Shown: positions 1-8,823 of the stretch, in pieces
Position numbering within the stretch: position 1 is the stretch's first letter
How the letters are laid out: each line of letters begins with the position of its first letter
Origin: UBA6059 sp964351595
Lineage (GTDB): Bacteria; Bacteroidota; Bacteroidia; Cytophagales; Cyclobacteriaceae
Reading direction: 5' to 3'
Length of the DNA: 64,000 nt
Assembly (NCBI GenBank): GCA_964351595.1
Contig: CAYGOT010000015.1
Location: 14,930-78,929, forward strand
Made by a program: the position numbers and the translations under genes
The notes under the pieces: model-generated
What the model saw: the letters and a program-made list of their open reading frames with translations, nothing else
What the model was told of the DNA's origin: nothing
Databases searched by the model: none

Positions 1-178
1 GCATTTGGATATCTAAAAAAATAAGATCTATCTGCTGCTCATGGATAAGGTTCAAAGCATGTATTGGACTTTTGAACTTACCTACTAACCTAAGCGATGG
101 GACTTTAACAAGAAAATTCTCGAGTAAATCACGAGCCGGTTGTTCATCGTCGATGATTGCACAGTTGATTTGGATCAT
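1..178 (-). CDS. LytTR-type response regulator, N-terminal receiver part (cut by window edge)
   Basis: Reading the minus strand from an ATG at 178 gives a receiver domain start: MIQINCAIIDDEQPARDLL, then a VGKFKSPIHAL stretch and IDLIFLDIQM. The acidic pair IDDE and the LDIQM phospho-acceptor aspartate are typical receiver features. About 59 codons are visible and the gene continues off the left edge, so the output domain is not seen. Its ATG overlaps the TGA stop of the preceding histidine kinase (ATGA), which indicates translational coupling. By analogy with other LytS/LytR pairs in this phylum the missing C-terminus is probably a LytTR DNA-binding domain; that part is inference. Confidence 0.85.
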   Translation of the reverse strand, partial: MIQINCAIIDDEQPARDLLENFLVKVPSLRLVGKFKSPIHALNLIHEQQIDLIFLDIQM

Positions 179-1209
179 GTTAGCTGCACTTTTAAGTTCA
201 CGCTGTACTTATCAGAATCATCAATCAGGCATAAATCGTGACGGTCAGGGTAGAGCAATTGCAGCCGCTTCCTCACATTTTCTATTCCTATACCCCCAGT
301 TTGGTCTTTGCTCACCAGACCATTCGGCTTACTGTTGACTACCGAAAAACTCAGCAATCCATGATCGGTGATCTCCAGCATAATACTGAGTGAACCTCCC
401 ATTTCGCTCTCAAGGTGCCCATGCTTGAAGGCGTTCTCCACAAAAGGAATGAGGATCATAGGAGAGATAGTCAGATCACTCTGCTGATAGTCAAAATGTA
501 TGTCGCTGATCTGATCATCTTTAAGTTTTTGAAGTGCTATAAAATTAGAAATATAAGCTACCTCTTTTGACAATGGTACCTGATCGCCATTGCACTCGTA
601 TAGCATATAGCGTAGCATTCCACTCAGACTGACCAGCATGTCGGGCGCCCTATCCGACTTAGCTACCACCAGAGAATAAATATTGTTGAGGGAATTAAAT
701 AGAAAATGGGGATTGATTTGAGATTTTAAATGTTTCAACTCGGCTTTGAAATGCTCAGCGCGGAGTTGGTTAGTCTCCGCCTCTCGCACCCTGGCATGCT
801 CTGTTATCCTAAGCACTGTAGATACCAAAAACACGATAGCCATAGGCAATACCATAGGTACCATACGACGAATATGAATAGCTGATCCTGTATTAATTGC
901 ATCTTGTCTTTGTGGCCTAAGATCAGCAGGGTAAAAATCCAGGTACGGCTGAAGTATAAACTTATTGATTACTATAGTTGCTATGAGTATGGCAGTTACA
1001 TACATCCAATACCGCCAAACCTCATGCCTTAGATAATACCTCGGCATTAGCCATTGATAGTTGATATAAAAATAGAATGCATGAAATCCGACCAGCACCC
1101 CGGATACCATGAATGCCTCGTGAGTGGCCATTCTGGTCATAGTCAGACTCACGAGGAGTACATAGAGTACAAACCAAATAATAATATGTGTGGAAAATCG
1201 GTACTCCAA
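175..1209 (-). CDS. LytS/YehU-type membrane sensor histidine kinase
   Basis: 344 aa. Four hydrophobic segments (about residues 8-24, 35-54, 67-86, 116-134) are followed by a short linker helix and a His_kinase domain. The phospho-acceptor is His168 in the QINPHFLFN motif typical of the LytS family. The HATPase N-box is FVENAFKHG (Asn259), and a GGIGIENVRKRL G-box lies near the C-terminus. It has no periplasmic sensor domain, so it probably senses through its membrane part. It is the upstream gene of a two-gene operon with the receiver protein at the left edge (4-bp ATGA overlap). It is divergent from the TonB receptor at 1398. Which signal or target it controls cannot be told from the sequence. 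Confidence 0.95.
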   Translation of the reverse strand: MEYRFSTHIIIWFVLYVLLVSLTMTRMATHEAFMVSGVLVGFHAFYFYINYQWLMPRYYLRHEVWRYWMYVTAILIATIVINKFILQPYLDFYPADLRPQRQDAINTGSAIHIRRMVPMVLPMAIVFLVSTVLRITEHARVREAETNQLRAEHFKAELKHLKSQINPHFLFNSLNNIYSLVVAKSDRAPDMLVSLSGMLRYMLYECNGDQVPLSKEVAYISNFIALQKLKDDQISDIHFDYQQSDLTISPMILIPFVENAFKHGHLESEMGGSLSIMLEITDHGLLSFSVVNSKPNGLVSKDQTGGIGIENVRKRLQLLYPDRHDLCLIDDSDKYSVNLKVQLT

Positions 1210-1397
1210 TGAGATGAATGAATAAGATTAAATTCTAAAATAGCCGTAATGGTCGCCCAGACCAAAATATATCTACCAATGGCTTAGTTTTCTCAACGAA
1301 CTTCATTCCACACGGAGCAGTGCGGAGCTTCGTTGATTTTTTGTTGGCATTGGTAGATTATTTTTTTGATTGCCCGCCAGGATATGGATCATTGGAC

Positions 1398-4178
1398 ATG
1401 ATCTTAAAACTAATATCGAAGACCAGTTTAATAAATGTTCTTTTTTGGAGACGCTTTTTGCTTATAGTATCGCTTGTCTCCGCCTCTATGAGCAGTCTGA
1501 GGGCTCAGGACTATTCACAAATACTTATCGACGAGCAGTTTATGGGCATGACTCTCTACAGTATTTTCGACAAAATAGCTGCCAGATACCCGCTTTCCTT
1601 CGACTTCAAAGAAGACGAACTCCCCAATAAGCTCATGACAGGTAAGATGTATAGCAAAAAGCCGATTTCTACTGTGCTCGATGAGTTGCTTACAGGCTAT
1701 GACGTACAGTACAAAATTCAGCCAACTGGAAGTGTGATCATCCGCAAGACAGGTACAGATATAGAGGACCAGATCATCGAGGAGTTTCATCTCGATGCTG
1801 AGCCTACTCGCTTTGATTTCACACTCAAGGGACAAGTAGTGGACAAGTCGTCTGGTGAGACACTTCCCTTCGCCACTATAGGAATGGTATATGGCTCCTC
1901 TGGCACTGCTTCTAATGTCGATGGCTACTTCACGCTCACGGATCTGGCAACAGACACTTCTACTATCGCAGTACAATATATGGGCTATCAGACCTTACGC
2001 GTAAAACTCTATCCCGAGATGATAGCGCAGGAATTCACCACTTTCAAGCTATTATCAAACACCACCCAACTCAAAGAGGTAGTGATTTCTGATAAGAAAG
2101 AGCATATGATGAAAGCCTCTTCCGACATCAGCACTATTTCACTTTCTCCTGCACAGCTCTCCGGGTTGCCCAGTCTGGGTGAGAAGGACATCTTTCGGTC
2201 ACTACAGCTATTGCCAGGGGTAAGTGCTACCAATGAAACGTCATCAGGCCTCTACGTTCGTGGCGGTACACCGGATCAAAACCTCATCCTCTTTGATGGC
2301 TTTACGGTCTATCATGTTGATCATTTTTATGGTTTTTTCAGCGCCTTCAATGCCAATGCCGTCAAAGACATACAGTTTTACAAAGGGGGTTTTGAGTCAG
2401 CCTATGGCGGTCGACTGTCAAGCGTGGTGTCGCTGACTGGCAAAAACGGCAATACCAATCAGCTCTCCGGTAACTTTGGTATCAGCGCCCTGAGTGCCAA
2501 TGCTTCGCTTGAAGGCCCTATCGCCAATGGCAAGGGCTCGTTCTTCATTTCCGGTAGGCGATCATACACTGATATCATCAGGAGTGGCCTGTACAACGAT
2601 ATCTTCGATCTCTTCACCGACGAGGCTGAAACTCCTGCTGCCCCTCAAGGCCAAGGCAGACCTGGCGGGGGTGGACGCTTTGCTGAGCTCCAAACCCAGC
2701 CCGCTTTCTACTTTTATGACCTCAACGGCAAAGTCACTTACCGACCCACCGATAAGGATGTACTTTCGTTTTCGATCTACAACGGTGAAGATAATCTCGA
2801 CAACTCCAATGACTTCAGCAGCAATCAACTAGGGAACCTACCAGGGGCCAATACTGACTTCAACAACAATACTATCGACCTCAATGACTGGGGCAATGTG
2901 GGCTCAAGCTTCAAATGGGGTCGTCAGTGGAACGACAAACTGTTTTCTAATACCGTACTCTCCTACTCTAACTACTTCACCAATCGGGAGCGCTATTCTG
3001 AGACAGAAATCACTCGTGCTGATACTACTTTCAACGTCCGGACGGGTATATTCGAGGACAATGACGTGATAGACCTCACCCTAAGGTCTGACTATGAGCT
3101 TAACCTGAGTCAAAAGCACTCCGTGGGATTTGGTCTACAGATCACGCATAACCAGGTCAACTATCTACAGATACAAAATGACACCACCGAGGTGCTCAAT
3201 CGCAATGATAAGGGGCAGACATACGCCGCATATTTACAGGATACCTGGCAGCCCACAGAGCACCTCACTATCAAGCCAGGAGCCCGGTTGACCTACTACA
3301 GCGAGACGGATCAGGTGTACATCGAGCCACGACTCTCAGCTTCATATCAGGTCAGTCCGCGCATCAAGGCCAAGGCTGCCTGGGGACTTCACAACCAGTA
3401 TGTGACCCGCGTAGTGCGTGAGGATATCTCTCAAGGCAGCCGTGACTTTTGGCTCCTGGCCAACGACGAATTGAACCCGGTGAGTTCGTCGACCCACTAT
3501 GTGGTCGGGGCATCCTATGAGACTGACCAGTTCCTGTTAGATGTAGAAGCCTATCACAAGTATTACACCGGCCTATCGGAATATACCCTGCGTCTTAGCA
3601 ACAATTTATTTAATCAATCCGCTGAAGTTTCCGAACTCTTCTATCAGGGTACGGGATACTCAAGAGGTTTGGAGTTTCTCTTGCAGAAAAAGTTTGGGGA
3701 ATACACCGGATGGATCGGTTACACCCTTAGTGAAACGATACATGAATTTCCAGAACTCTCCGATGATCCCTACCCAGCCCTACACGATCAGACGCACGAG
3801 TTCAAGACCATCAATAGTCTGAGGCTCGGCAACTGGACACTATCAGGTACCTGGGTATACGCTACTGGCAAGCCATACACCAGCCCAATAGGCGGCTATG
3901 AAATCGAGCTGCTCGATGGCACCTCCAACTCCTACATCAGTGTCGGTGAAAAGAACACCCTGCGCCTGGACCCATACCATCGGATGGATGTGTCAGCCAC
4001 CTATGGATGGGACTGGGGCTCCAGGGCAAAAGCAGAGCTCGGTATGTCGGTCTTCAACCTGTACAACAATACCAATACATGGTATAAAACCTTTGAAGTC
4101 ATCGAAGGCGATATGATCGTCACAGATGTCAACACTATCGGTTTCACACCCAATATTTTCTTCAACATCAAATTTTAG
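1398..4178 (+). CDS. TonB-dependent outer membrane receptor with STN and carboxypeptidase-like N-terminal domains
   Basis: About 926 aa from the ATG at 1398. A longer frame from a GTG at 1320 adds 26 residues before the signal peptide, so the ATG is preferred. Order of parts: signal peptide ending near SLRAQ, STN (secretin/TonB short N-terminal) domain starting ILIDEQFMGMTLYSIFDKI, carboxypeptidase D regulatory-like beta-sandwich (LKGQVVDKSSGETLPFATIG), plug domain (GLYVRGGTPDQNLILFDG), then a beta-barrel to a terminal aromatic residue (FFNIKF). It imports a substrate across the outer membrane using TonB energy. The STN domain is usual in transducer-type receptors and in DUF4249-linked receptors. 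The DUF4249 lipoprotein starts 2 nt after the stop. The substrate is unknown. Confidence 0.95.
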   Translation: MILKLISKTSLINVLFWRRFLLIVSLVSASMSSLRAQDYSQILIDEQFMGMTLYSIFDKIAARYPLSFDFKEDELPNKLMTGKMYSKKPISTVLDELLTGYDVQYKIQPTGSVIIRKTGTDIEDQIIEEFHLDAEPTRFDFTLKGQVVDKSSGETLPFATIGMVYGSSGTASNVDGYFTLTDLATDTSTIAVQYMGYQTLRVKLYPEMIAQEFTTFKLLSNTTQLKEVVISDKKEHMMKASSDISTISLSPAQLSGLPSLGEKDIFRSLQLLPGVSATNETSSGLYVRGGTPDQNLILFDGFTVYHVDHFYGFFSAFNANAVKDIQFYKGGFESAYGGRLSSVVSLTGKNGNTNQLSGNFGISALSANASLEGPIANGKGSFFISGRRSYTDIIRSGLYNDIFDLFTDEAETPAAPQGQGRPGGGGRFAELQTQPAFYFYDLNGKVTYRPTDKDVLSFSIYNGEDNLDNSNDFSSNQLGNLPGANTDFNNNTIDLNDWGNVGSSFKWGRQWNDKLFSNTVLSYSNYFTNRERYSETEITRADTTFNVRTGIFEDNDVIDLTLRSDYELNLSQKHSVGFGLQITHNQVNYLQIQNDTTEVLNRNDKGQTYAAYLQDTWQPTEHLTIKPGARLTYYSETDQVYIEPRLSASYQVSPRIKAKAAWGLHNQYVTRVVREDISQGSRDFWLLANDELNPVSSSTHYVVGASYETDQFLLDVEAYHKYYTGLSEYTLRLSNNLFNQSAEVSELFYQGTGYSRGLEFLLQKKFGEYTGWIGYTLSETIHEFPELSDDPYPALHDQTHEFKTINSLRLGNWTLSGTWVYATGKPYTSPIGGYEIELLDGTSNSYISVGEKNTLRLDPYHRMDVSATYGWDWGSRAKAELGMSVFNLYNNTNTWYKTFEVIEGDMIVTDVNTIGFTPNIFFNIKF

Positions 4179-4180
4179 GC

Positions 4181-5011
4181 ATGAGATCAATCGCCAGTAT
4201 TATTATTAGTCTGACCTTATTTACCACACCATCATGCACGGATGAAGGACTCGATCCTACTACTACAGATGTGGTGATCATTGAAGGTTACCTTTACGCA
4301 GGTCAAGGCATTCAGGATATCAAGGTGAGTCAGTTGATCCCTTTCATTACTGACGAGGAGGAAACTTTTGAAATAGCAGATGCATCCGTGATGATAGAGA
4401 CCCAAGGACAACAATACCTGCTTACACATGATCCTGAGGCCCCAGGCACCTATTACTATGAATACTATGAGGGTGCTGACCTGGAGATCGTAGAGGGTCA
4501 GACCTACCGACTTTCGCTTGAGTATTTTGGCAAGATGATTACTGCAGCCAGCACTGTACCCTCGTCACCTACCGGAATGGAAATATCAACCTCCGAAGTA
4601 GAAATAGCCCCTATACTCTCCTTCGAGGACATATTTGATAGGCCAAGCATAGAGGCGATAGAAATCTACTGGGATAACCCGACCGGAGACTACTACTATG
4701 TGCTAGTTGAGAACATTGAGGTTAATCCACAGGACATCAACCAACTCGACCTTGGCGATGGCCGCAATTTCAGCTTTGTAACCGAACCCACTAATCTTGA
4801 TGTACACAACATACGTCCTTTTTCACTATCGCAATACGGCAGTTACAGGGTGGTGCTATTCCAAGTGGGCCAGGAATATGTCAATCTTTATGAAACTGCA
4901 GAGCAAGACTCACGCAACCTCACAGAGCCGATTAGTAATGTAGAAAATGGCTTGGGAATCTTCACCTCCTTCAATAGTGATACTGTCTACTTTGAAGTCA
5001 AGCGACCTTGA
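4181..5011 (+). CDS. DUF4249-family lipoprotein, partner of the TonB receptor
   Basis: 276 aa. The N-terminus MRSIASIIISLTLFTTPSC carries a lipoprotein signal with the cysteine at residue 19 followed by TDEG, so it is probably anchored to the outer membrane. The body is beta-rich: a VVIIEGYLYAG start, an ADASVMIETQG strand pair and many Tyr/Asp residues, the pattern of DUF4249. In Bacteroidota DUF4249 genes sit directly after an STN-type TonB receptor, as here (2 nt gap). They are thought to be surface lipoproteins that work with the receptor, but their biochemical role is not established. No catalytic motif is visible. Confidence 0.9.
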   Translation: MRSIASIIISLTLFTTPSCTDEGLDPTTTDVVIIEGYLYAGQGIQDIKVSQLIPFITDEEETFEIADASVMIETQGQQYLLTHDPEAPGTYYYEYYEGADLEIVEGQTYRLSLEYFGKMITAASTVPSSPTGMEISTSEVEIAPILSFEDIFDRPSIEAIEIYWDNPTGDYYYVLVENIEVNPQDINQLDLGDGRNFSFVTEPTNLDVHNIRPFSLSQYGSYRVVLFQVGQEYVNLYETAEQDSRNLTEPISNVENGLGIFTSFNSDTVYFEVKRP

Positions 5012-5405
5012 GCAAAACATAAAGTCAACAAATATGTAGAGAGTGCATGACTCCTGTATCCAGGCCTGATGGAAGGGAAGCTGTCATCAGTGCCCATCAT
5101 ACTAATAACCTACTGATAAGCAGGTTGGTGCATTTTACAACCAAATCATCCATAAAGGCATAAGATAAATATAGAAGAATCACGCTTACTTGACGGGTAG
5201 TATTGTGAGTACGGCGTAGAAAGGCTATACCCAGTTTTCTGTCCTATTTTTATTACGATAGAGACTGTATCTGCATCGTCCTCGCCATGTGGATAGATTA
5301 CTACTATGTTGGAACTGCTTGATTCTGAGCTATCTGAATTTTATTTTCCATATGTTTGAATAATCATTTTTTGATGTTTTTTCCAAATAAGATTTTCTAG
5401 CGGCA
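5012..5405. other. Intergenic region before the AraC regulator
   Basis: About 394 bp with no credible coding sequence. The only recognisable element is a possible Bacteroidota -7 box (TATGTTTG, 5351-5358) about 48 bp before the AraC start. No clear terminator follows the DUF4249 gene. Confidence 0.6.
5351..5358 (+). promoter_or_regulatory. Possible -7 promoter element (TAnnTTTG)
   Basis: TATGTTTG fits the Bacteroidota sigma-A -7 consensus TAnnTTTG and lies 48 bp before the AraC gene. No TTG -33 element sits at the expected 17-23 nt upstream, so support is partial. Confidence 0.35.
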
Positions 5406-6206
5406 ATGGAATTTATCAATGACCCCAACTTCAATCATCATTTTTACAAAGATGCCATCCGCATCAACTACCCAGATGGAGCCCCTACCCAGCTGATTAA
5501 TGATTTTGGCTATAGCTATATCATGTTCTGCTATGGGCCATGGGAAGCCATGATTAAAGACGGCTCTAATATCAACGTGCCGGTAGCATTAGTGAAGCCT
5601 ACCGGCGACTACTTCCGCGTGACTGCTCCAAAAGGGGGAGTCTGGGTCACTTTCGAGATGCCCACCACCTACTATCACGCCATCACCGGGCTTGAGACTG
5701 CCGACCACTCCAACTACCTGACGGATCTTAAAACAAGCCTACCGGATGACCTGGTCGAACATTTGACAAAGGAATTAACAGACGTACAAGAGATCGATAA
5801 GCTCGTCAGTATCATGGATGACTCACTGAGCAGCTATTATAGTCAATGGAGCCAGCCCACAGCAGCCCAGGAGATTGTCACCTATATCTACGAGCGCAAT
5901 GGCCTCCTCAACCTTGAAGACTTGCTTGAAGCCTTCCCACAGTCCAAGCGCACGTTGGAGCGGCTGTTTAGCACCTGGGTGGGCGTGCCTCCCTACCGCT
6001 TCATCAAGCTGGTGAGATTCAACTTCATTATCCGCGAGTTGATGGAAGAGACCAAGCCGCTACCGCAATTGATAGCCGACTACAACTATTATGATCACTC
6101 CCATTTCGAAAAAGACTTCAAAAACTTCATGGGCCAATCCATCCGTGAGTACAACAACGTCTTTAACCCTCTATTGACAGGCGCATTGGAACGCGCTTAT
6201 GTCTAA
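5406..6206 (+). CDS. AraC-family transcriptional regulator
   Basis: 266 aa. Residues about 155-252 form the double helix-turn-helix of AraC/XylS proteins: a degenerate first HTH (LEDLLEAFPQSKRTLERLFSTW), the linker VGVPPYRFIKLVRFN, and the second HTH with the family signature DYNYYDHSHFEKDFKNFMGQS. The N-terminal 150 residues resemble the DUF6597-type cupin-like domain often found in such regulators (NDFGYSYIMFCYGPW, VALVKPTGDYFRV). It would bind DNA and a small ligand, and acts in the cytoplasm. It stands alone between two large spacers, so its target cannot be inferred by operon context. Confidence 0.92.
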   Translation: MEFINDPNFNHHFYKDAIRINYPDGAPTQLINDFGYSYIMFCYGPWEAMIKDGSNINVPVALVKPTGDYFRVTAPKGGVWVTFEMPTTYYHAITGLETADHSNYLTDLKTSLPDDLVEHLTKELTDVQEIDKLVSIMDDSLSSYYSQWSQPTAAQEIVTYIYERNGLLNLEDLLEAFPQSKRTLERLFSTWVGVPPYRFIKLVRFNFIIRELMEETKPLPQLIADYNYYDHSHFEKDFKNFMGQSIREYNNVFNPLLTGALERAYV

Positions 6207-6252
6207 GGCTCAAATAGGACTGAGCTAACTGCAACCTCCACGTTGGGAGGGT

Positions 6253-6285
6253 AGACATCCGATATTTTAAAAATATCGGATGTCT
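6253..6285. repeat. 33-bp perfect palindrome, AT-cored
   Basis: Two 16-nt arms around one central base; the left arm is AGACATCCGATATTTT and the right arm is its exact reverse complement. The same core (ATCCGATATTTT with one central base) recurs at 23276-23308. There is no T-run, so a classic terminator role is not evident. Confidence 0.8.
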
Positions 6286-6562
6286 TCACGAAGATGGCAT
6301 CTGGAAACATAAGACAACATAGACTCATCAAATTTTGAAAACGACGCAGGTCTCCTCGTCAGTGCAGCTCGTAAAGCACGGAAGTAATTTCCGCACTAGG
6401 ATGGGGACAGTAGGTGCGAAAAAAGCCCTGTTCATGCACCTCATTCCATCACACTGTCATGCCGGAGGCCTGCCAGCCGCGGATGGCATCTTATACGATT
6501 TCATGAGCGCCTGACTACTCAGCGAAGCTCTAAAGCAACCTGTACACAACAGTCACCTTCAT

Positions 6563-6594
6563 CCATAGCGACGAGTTTAAACCCGTAGCTATGG
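6563..6594. repeat. 32-bp palindrome centred on GTTTAAAC
   Basis: Left arm CCATAGCGACGAGTTT and right arm AAACCCGTAGCTATGG match at 14 of 16 positions. A perfect relative (CCATTGCGACGGGTTT plus its complement) lies at 48179-48210 and a decayed one begins at about 46200. Confidence 0.7.
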
Positions 6595-6650
6595 AACGAG
6601 GCATAAACGCCTTTTGACTAATGGTGCCTTCGAAGGTCTCTCAGTCATAG

Positions 6651-6683
6651 AAGGAAGTCAAGGTTTGAAACCTTGACTTCCTT
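6651..6683. repeat. 33-bp perfect palindrome, 16+1+16
   Basis: Left arm AAGGAAGTCAAGGTTT, central G, right arm its exact complement. A copy differing by one base per arm occurs at 37631-37663. Confidence 0.8.
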
Positions 6684-6930
6684 GAGGCACTGCCTAATTC
6701 ATGGAGTTCAGAAACCGGATAGGGCATCTTCTTCAGTCCTGCTTTCCATTCTCAATGGTCAATTAAGAACATATTATCAATTCAGTCCTGCTGAAGATTG
6801 TCGTTTTTTTACCTAAATCTATTATTCGTCCTACCCTAGCTTAGAAGTCTTCAATCAGCTATTTGTTTTTACGAGTCAATCAGCTAATGCTCAGGAACGC
6901 TCTTTTGAGGTTCGGGCAAAGGTGTGTTAT

Positions 6931-6937
6931 AAGGAGG
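6931..6937 (+). promoter_or_regulatory. Strong Shine-Dalgarno sequence fixing a TTG start
   Basis: AAGGAGG lies 7 nt before the TTG at 6945. Such a full Shine-Dalgarno is uncommon in Bacteroidota genes and supports the non-ATG start of the TPR-AraC regulator. Confidence 0.6.
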
Positions 6938-6944
6938 AAAGATC

Positions 6945-8696
6945 TTGACAAAGGTGAAATACAGATGGGCAATACTGCTCTTGACGCTAGCGGGTCAGGT
7001 AGCTGTAGTGCTGATATGCTCCGCCCAAGACCTCACCGATAGGCAAAGAGTCGCCAAGACACGCGAGATACTGGAAGCTCCCTTTCCAATCAACAAATTT
7101 ACCAGCAGAGACAAAGTCGATTCGATTTATCGCACCATAAAGGAAGGCCAACCGCACCTGCCTTCTACTGAACTCTCAATTAAGGCTTTAGAATATCTCT
7201 GTCTTATCAAAGTGGTGACCGGAGATTACGATTCCGCTAAGTTCTACAATGGCCAAATACCGGCGCTTCTGGAGTTGATAGACACCCCATCCCAAAGTTT
7301 AACTTTTGAATATTATCGTCGACTTGGAGCCATTTATAAAAACCTGGGGGATTATTCCAATTCCTTAAATGTGTATCAAGAGTCATTAAGTCTCGTGAAA
7401 AATCCAACCCAACTTGGAACCATCTACCAAAATATCGGCTATCTCAACGAATTAATCACCGACTTTGAGGAAGCGCTTGGCTATTTCAAGCAGGCCTATT
7501 CAACAAGATTGTCAGCTGGTTTGAAAGACAAAGCTGCGGCGAGTGCAGAGCGTGTAGCAGGTGCCTACTATAACCTAGGTGAATATGATTCTACCTTGCA
7601 TTGGTTCAGTAAGGTGGAAACTCTGCACGCAAGACCTATCACCCTGGCTTGGCTGAGTTGTAGCAAGTCCCGCCTTCATTTGACGTTGGGTCAATTGCAC
7701 GAGGCTGATTCCGTACTGGCCTACATTTATCCTACCGTCAAAAATTCCCTGAAACAGGAGCTAAAACAAGAATTCTGGTTATTAGCTGGCAATATTCTGA
7801 GCCGAGATAGTTTGAAGTTACTGAGCACTACGTTACCAGGGATATCTGCTGCTCAGGCACTGGATAGTGCGATTCACTTCTCTCTACGCGAAGACCATAT
7901 TCTCCCCGTCATACAGACCAAGCAAGAGGCCGCCAGCGTTTTTGCTGCCATGGGCAACCATGTGAAAGCCTATCGACTCAACCACGAGGCGACTATGCTT
8001 GAGCAGAATGCCTATCGTCAATCCAGGAAGGAGACCTTCGACCTCCAGGTCAAGCTCACAGAGGCCAAAGCTGAGGAAGCTATCACCGCACAAAAACTAG
8101 AAACGTCCATCAAAGACACTCAGGTGCGGTACCTCATTGCGCTAGCGGTGCTGATGCTCGTGATCCTCATCATATTTCTGTGGAATCAGCGACGACTCGC
8201 CATGCTTAACAACCGACTCAAGGCCCAGCATACCGCCATCACTGAGCAAAACACTCAGCTCAAGACCCAGCACCAGCGCATCACCGAGCAGGAGCAGCAA
8301 ATCACCCACCTACGCCAGGAGCAACTATCGCCCTATACCGACTTCATCAAGGCCGACCTATCGGCAATCACCACGAGCCGTCTTGCTGACCACTTCCACA
8401 TGAGCAACCGCACACTCTATCGTAAGATTAAGTCACTCAGCGACATGACCCCCGACAAGTTTATCCAGCAAGTAAAGCTCGAGGAGGCACTATCGCAATT
8501 TGAAAAGGCACCTCACCTCAATGTCGCCGAGGTAGGCTATGCCGTAGGCTTCAAAGATGCCGCGCACTTCTCCAAAGCCTTCAAAGCCAGATATGATCTC
8601 TCCCCGTCGGGCTACATCCAGATGCTCAGGGAGCAGGAACAGCTACAGAAAGACGACAACATCGAAAGCAAGCCTGTAAAACGAACCGAACCATGA
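6945..8696 (+). CDS. Membrane-anchored TPR regulator with C-terminal AraC-type DNA-binding domain
   Basis: 583 aa from TTG at 6945. An N-terminal signal or anchor (ILLLTLAGQVAVVLICSAQ) is followed by TPR repeats (about residues 90-340, e.g. GAIYKNLGDYSNSLNVYQESL), a transmembrane helix at about 395-415 (IALAVLMLVILIIFLW), a coiled coil, and an AraC HTH pair at about 463-562 (RLADHFHMSNRTLYRKIK, VAEVGYAVGFKDAAHFSKAFK). The layout puts the TPRs in the periplasm and the DNA-binding part in the cytoplasm, a one-component transmembrane regulator common in this phylum. It ends 127 bp before the giant T9SS adhesin and is co-directional, so it may control that operon; this is inference from position. 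Confidence 0.92.
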   Translation: MTKVKYRWAILLLTLAGQVAVVLICSAQDLTDRQRVAKTREILEAPFPINKFTSRDKVDSIYRTIKEGQPHLPSTELSIKALEYLCLIKVVTGDYDSAKFYNGQIPALLELIDTPSQSLTFEYYRRLGAIYKNLGDYSNSLNVYQESLSLVKNPTQLGTIYQNIGYLNELITDFEEALGYFKQAYSTRLSAGLKDKAAASAERVAGAYYNLGEYDSTLHWFSKVETLHARPITLAWLSCSKSRLHLTLGQLHEADSVLAYIYPTVKNSLKQELKQEFWLLAGNILSRDSLKLLSTTLPGISAAQALDSAIHFSLREDHILPVIQTKQEAASVFAAMGNHVKAYRLNHEATMLEQNAYRQSRKETFDLQVKLTEAKAEEAITAQKLETSIKDTQVRYLIALAVLMLVILIIFLWNQRRLAMLNNRLKAQHTAITEQNTQLKTQHQRITEQEQQITHLRQEQLSPYTDFIKADLSAITTSRLADHFHMSNRTLYRKIKSLSDMTPDKFIQQVKLEEALSQFEKAPHLNVAEVGYAVGFKDAAHFSKAFKARYDLSPSGYIQMLREQEQLQKDDNIESKPVKRTEP

Positions 8697-8823
8697 AGAA
8701 TGTACAAAGGCCGACAATAAAGCAGCACAATGGCAAGCTCAGACATGCATGTGGCAAGCTCAGACAGCACCGTCAAGCGCCAATAAACCAATTTTACACT
8801 GCACAAAGAATAAATTGAAGGAT

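Larger units (their letters stand above)
6207..6944. other. 738-bp gene-free spacer rich in palindromes
   Basis: No credible ORF. It holds three separate palindromes (6253-6285, 6563-6594, 6651-6683) with relatives elsewhere in the window, a short hairpin around CGGAA/TTCCG near 6380, and a direct repeat of the word TTCAGTCCTGCT near 6733 and 6780. A segment with GTCATGCCGGAGGC near 6466 resembles GTCATGCCGTAGGC near 59759. The spacer looks like an accumulation site for small dispersed repeats. Confidence 0.6.

Noticed and set aside
1320..1397. Upstream start of the TonB receptor
   Set aside because: The extra 26 residues precede the signal peptide; the ATG at 1398 gives a normal secreted protein.
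6207..6944. CRISPR array
   Set aside because: The palindromes differ in sequence and are not regularly spaced, there are no equal-length spacers and no cas genes in the window.
8749..8823. Upstream start of the giant adhesin
   Set aside because: The added 25 residues are hydrophilic and lie before a clear signal peptide starting at 8824.
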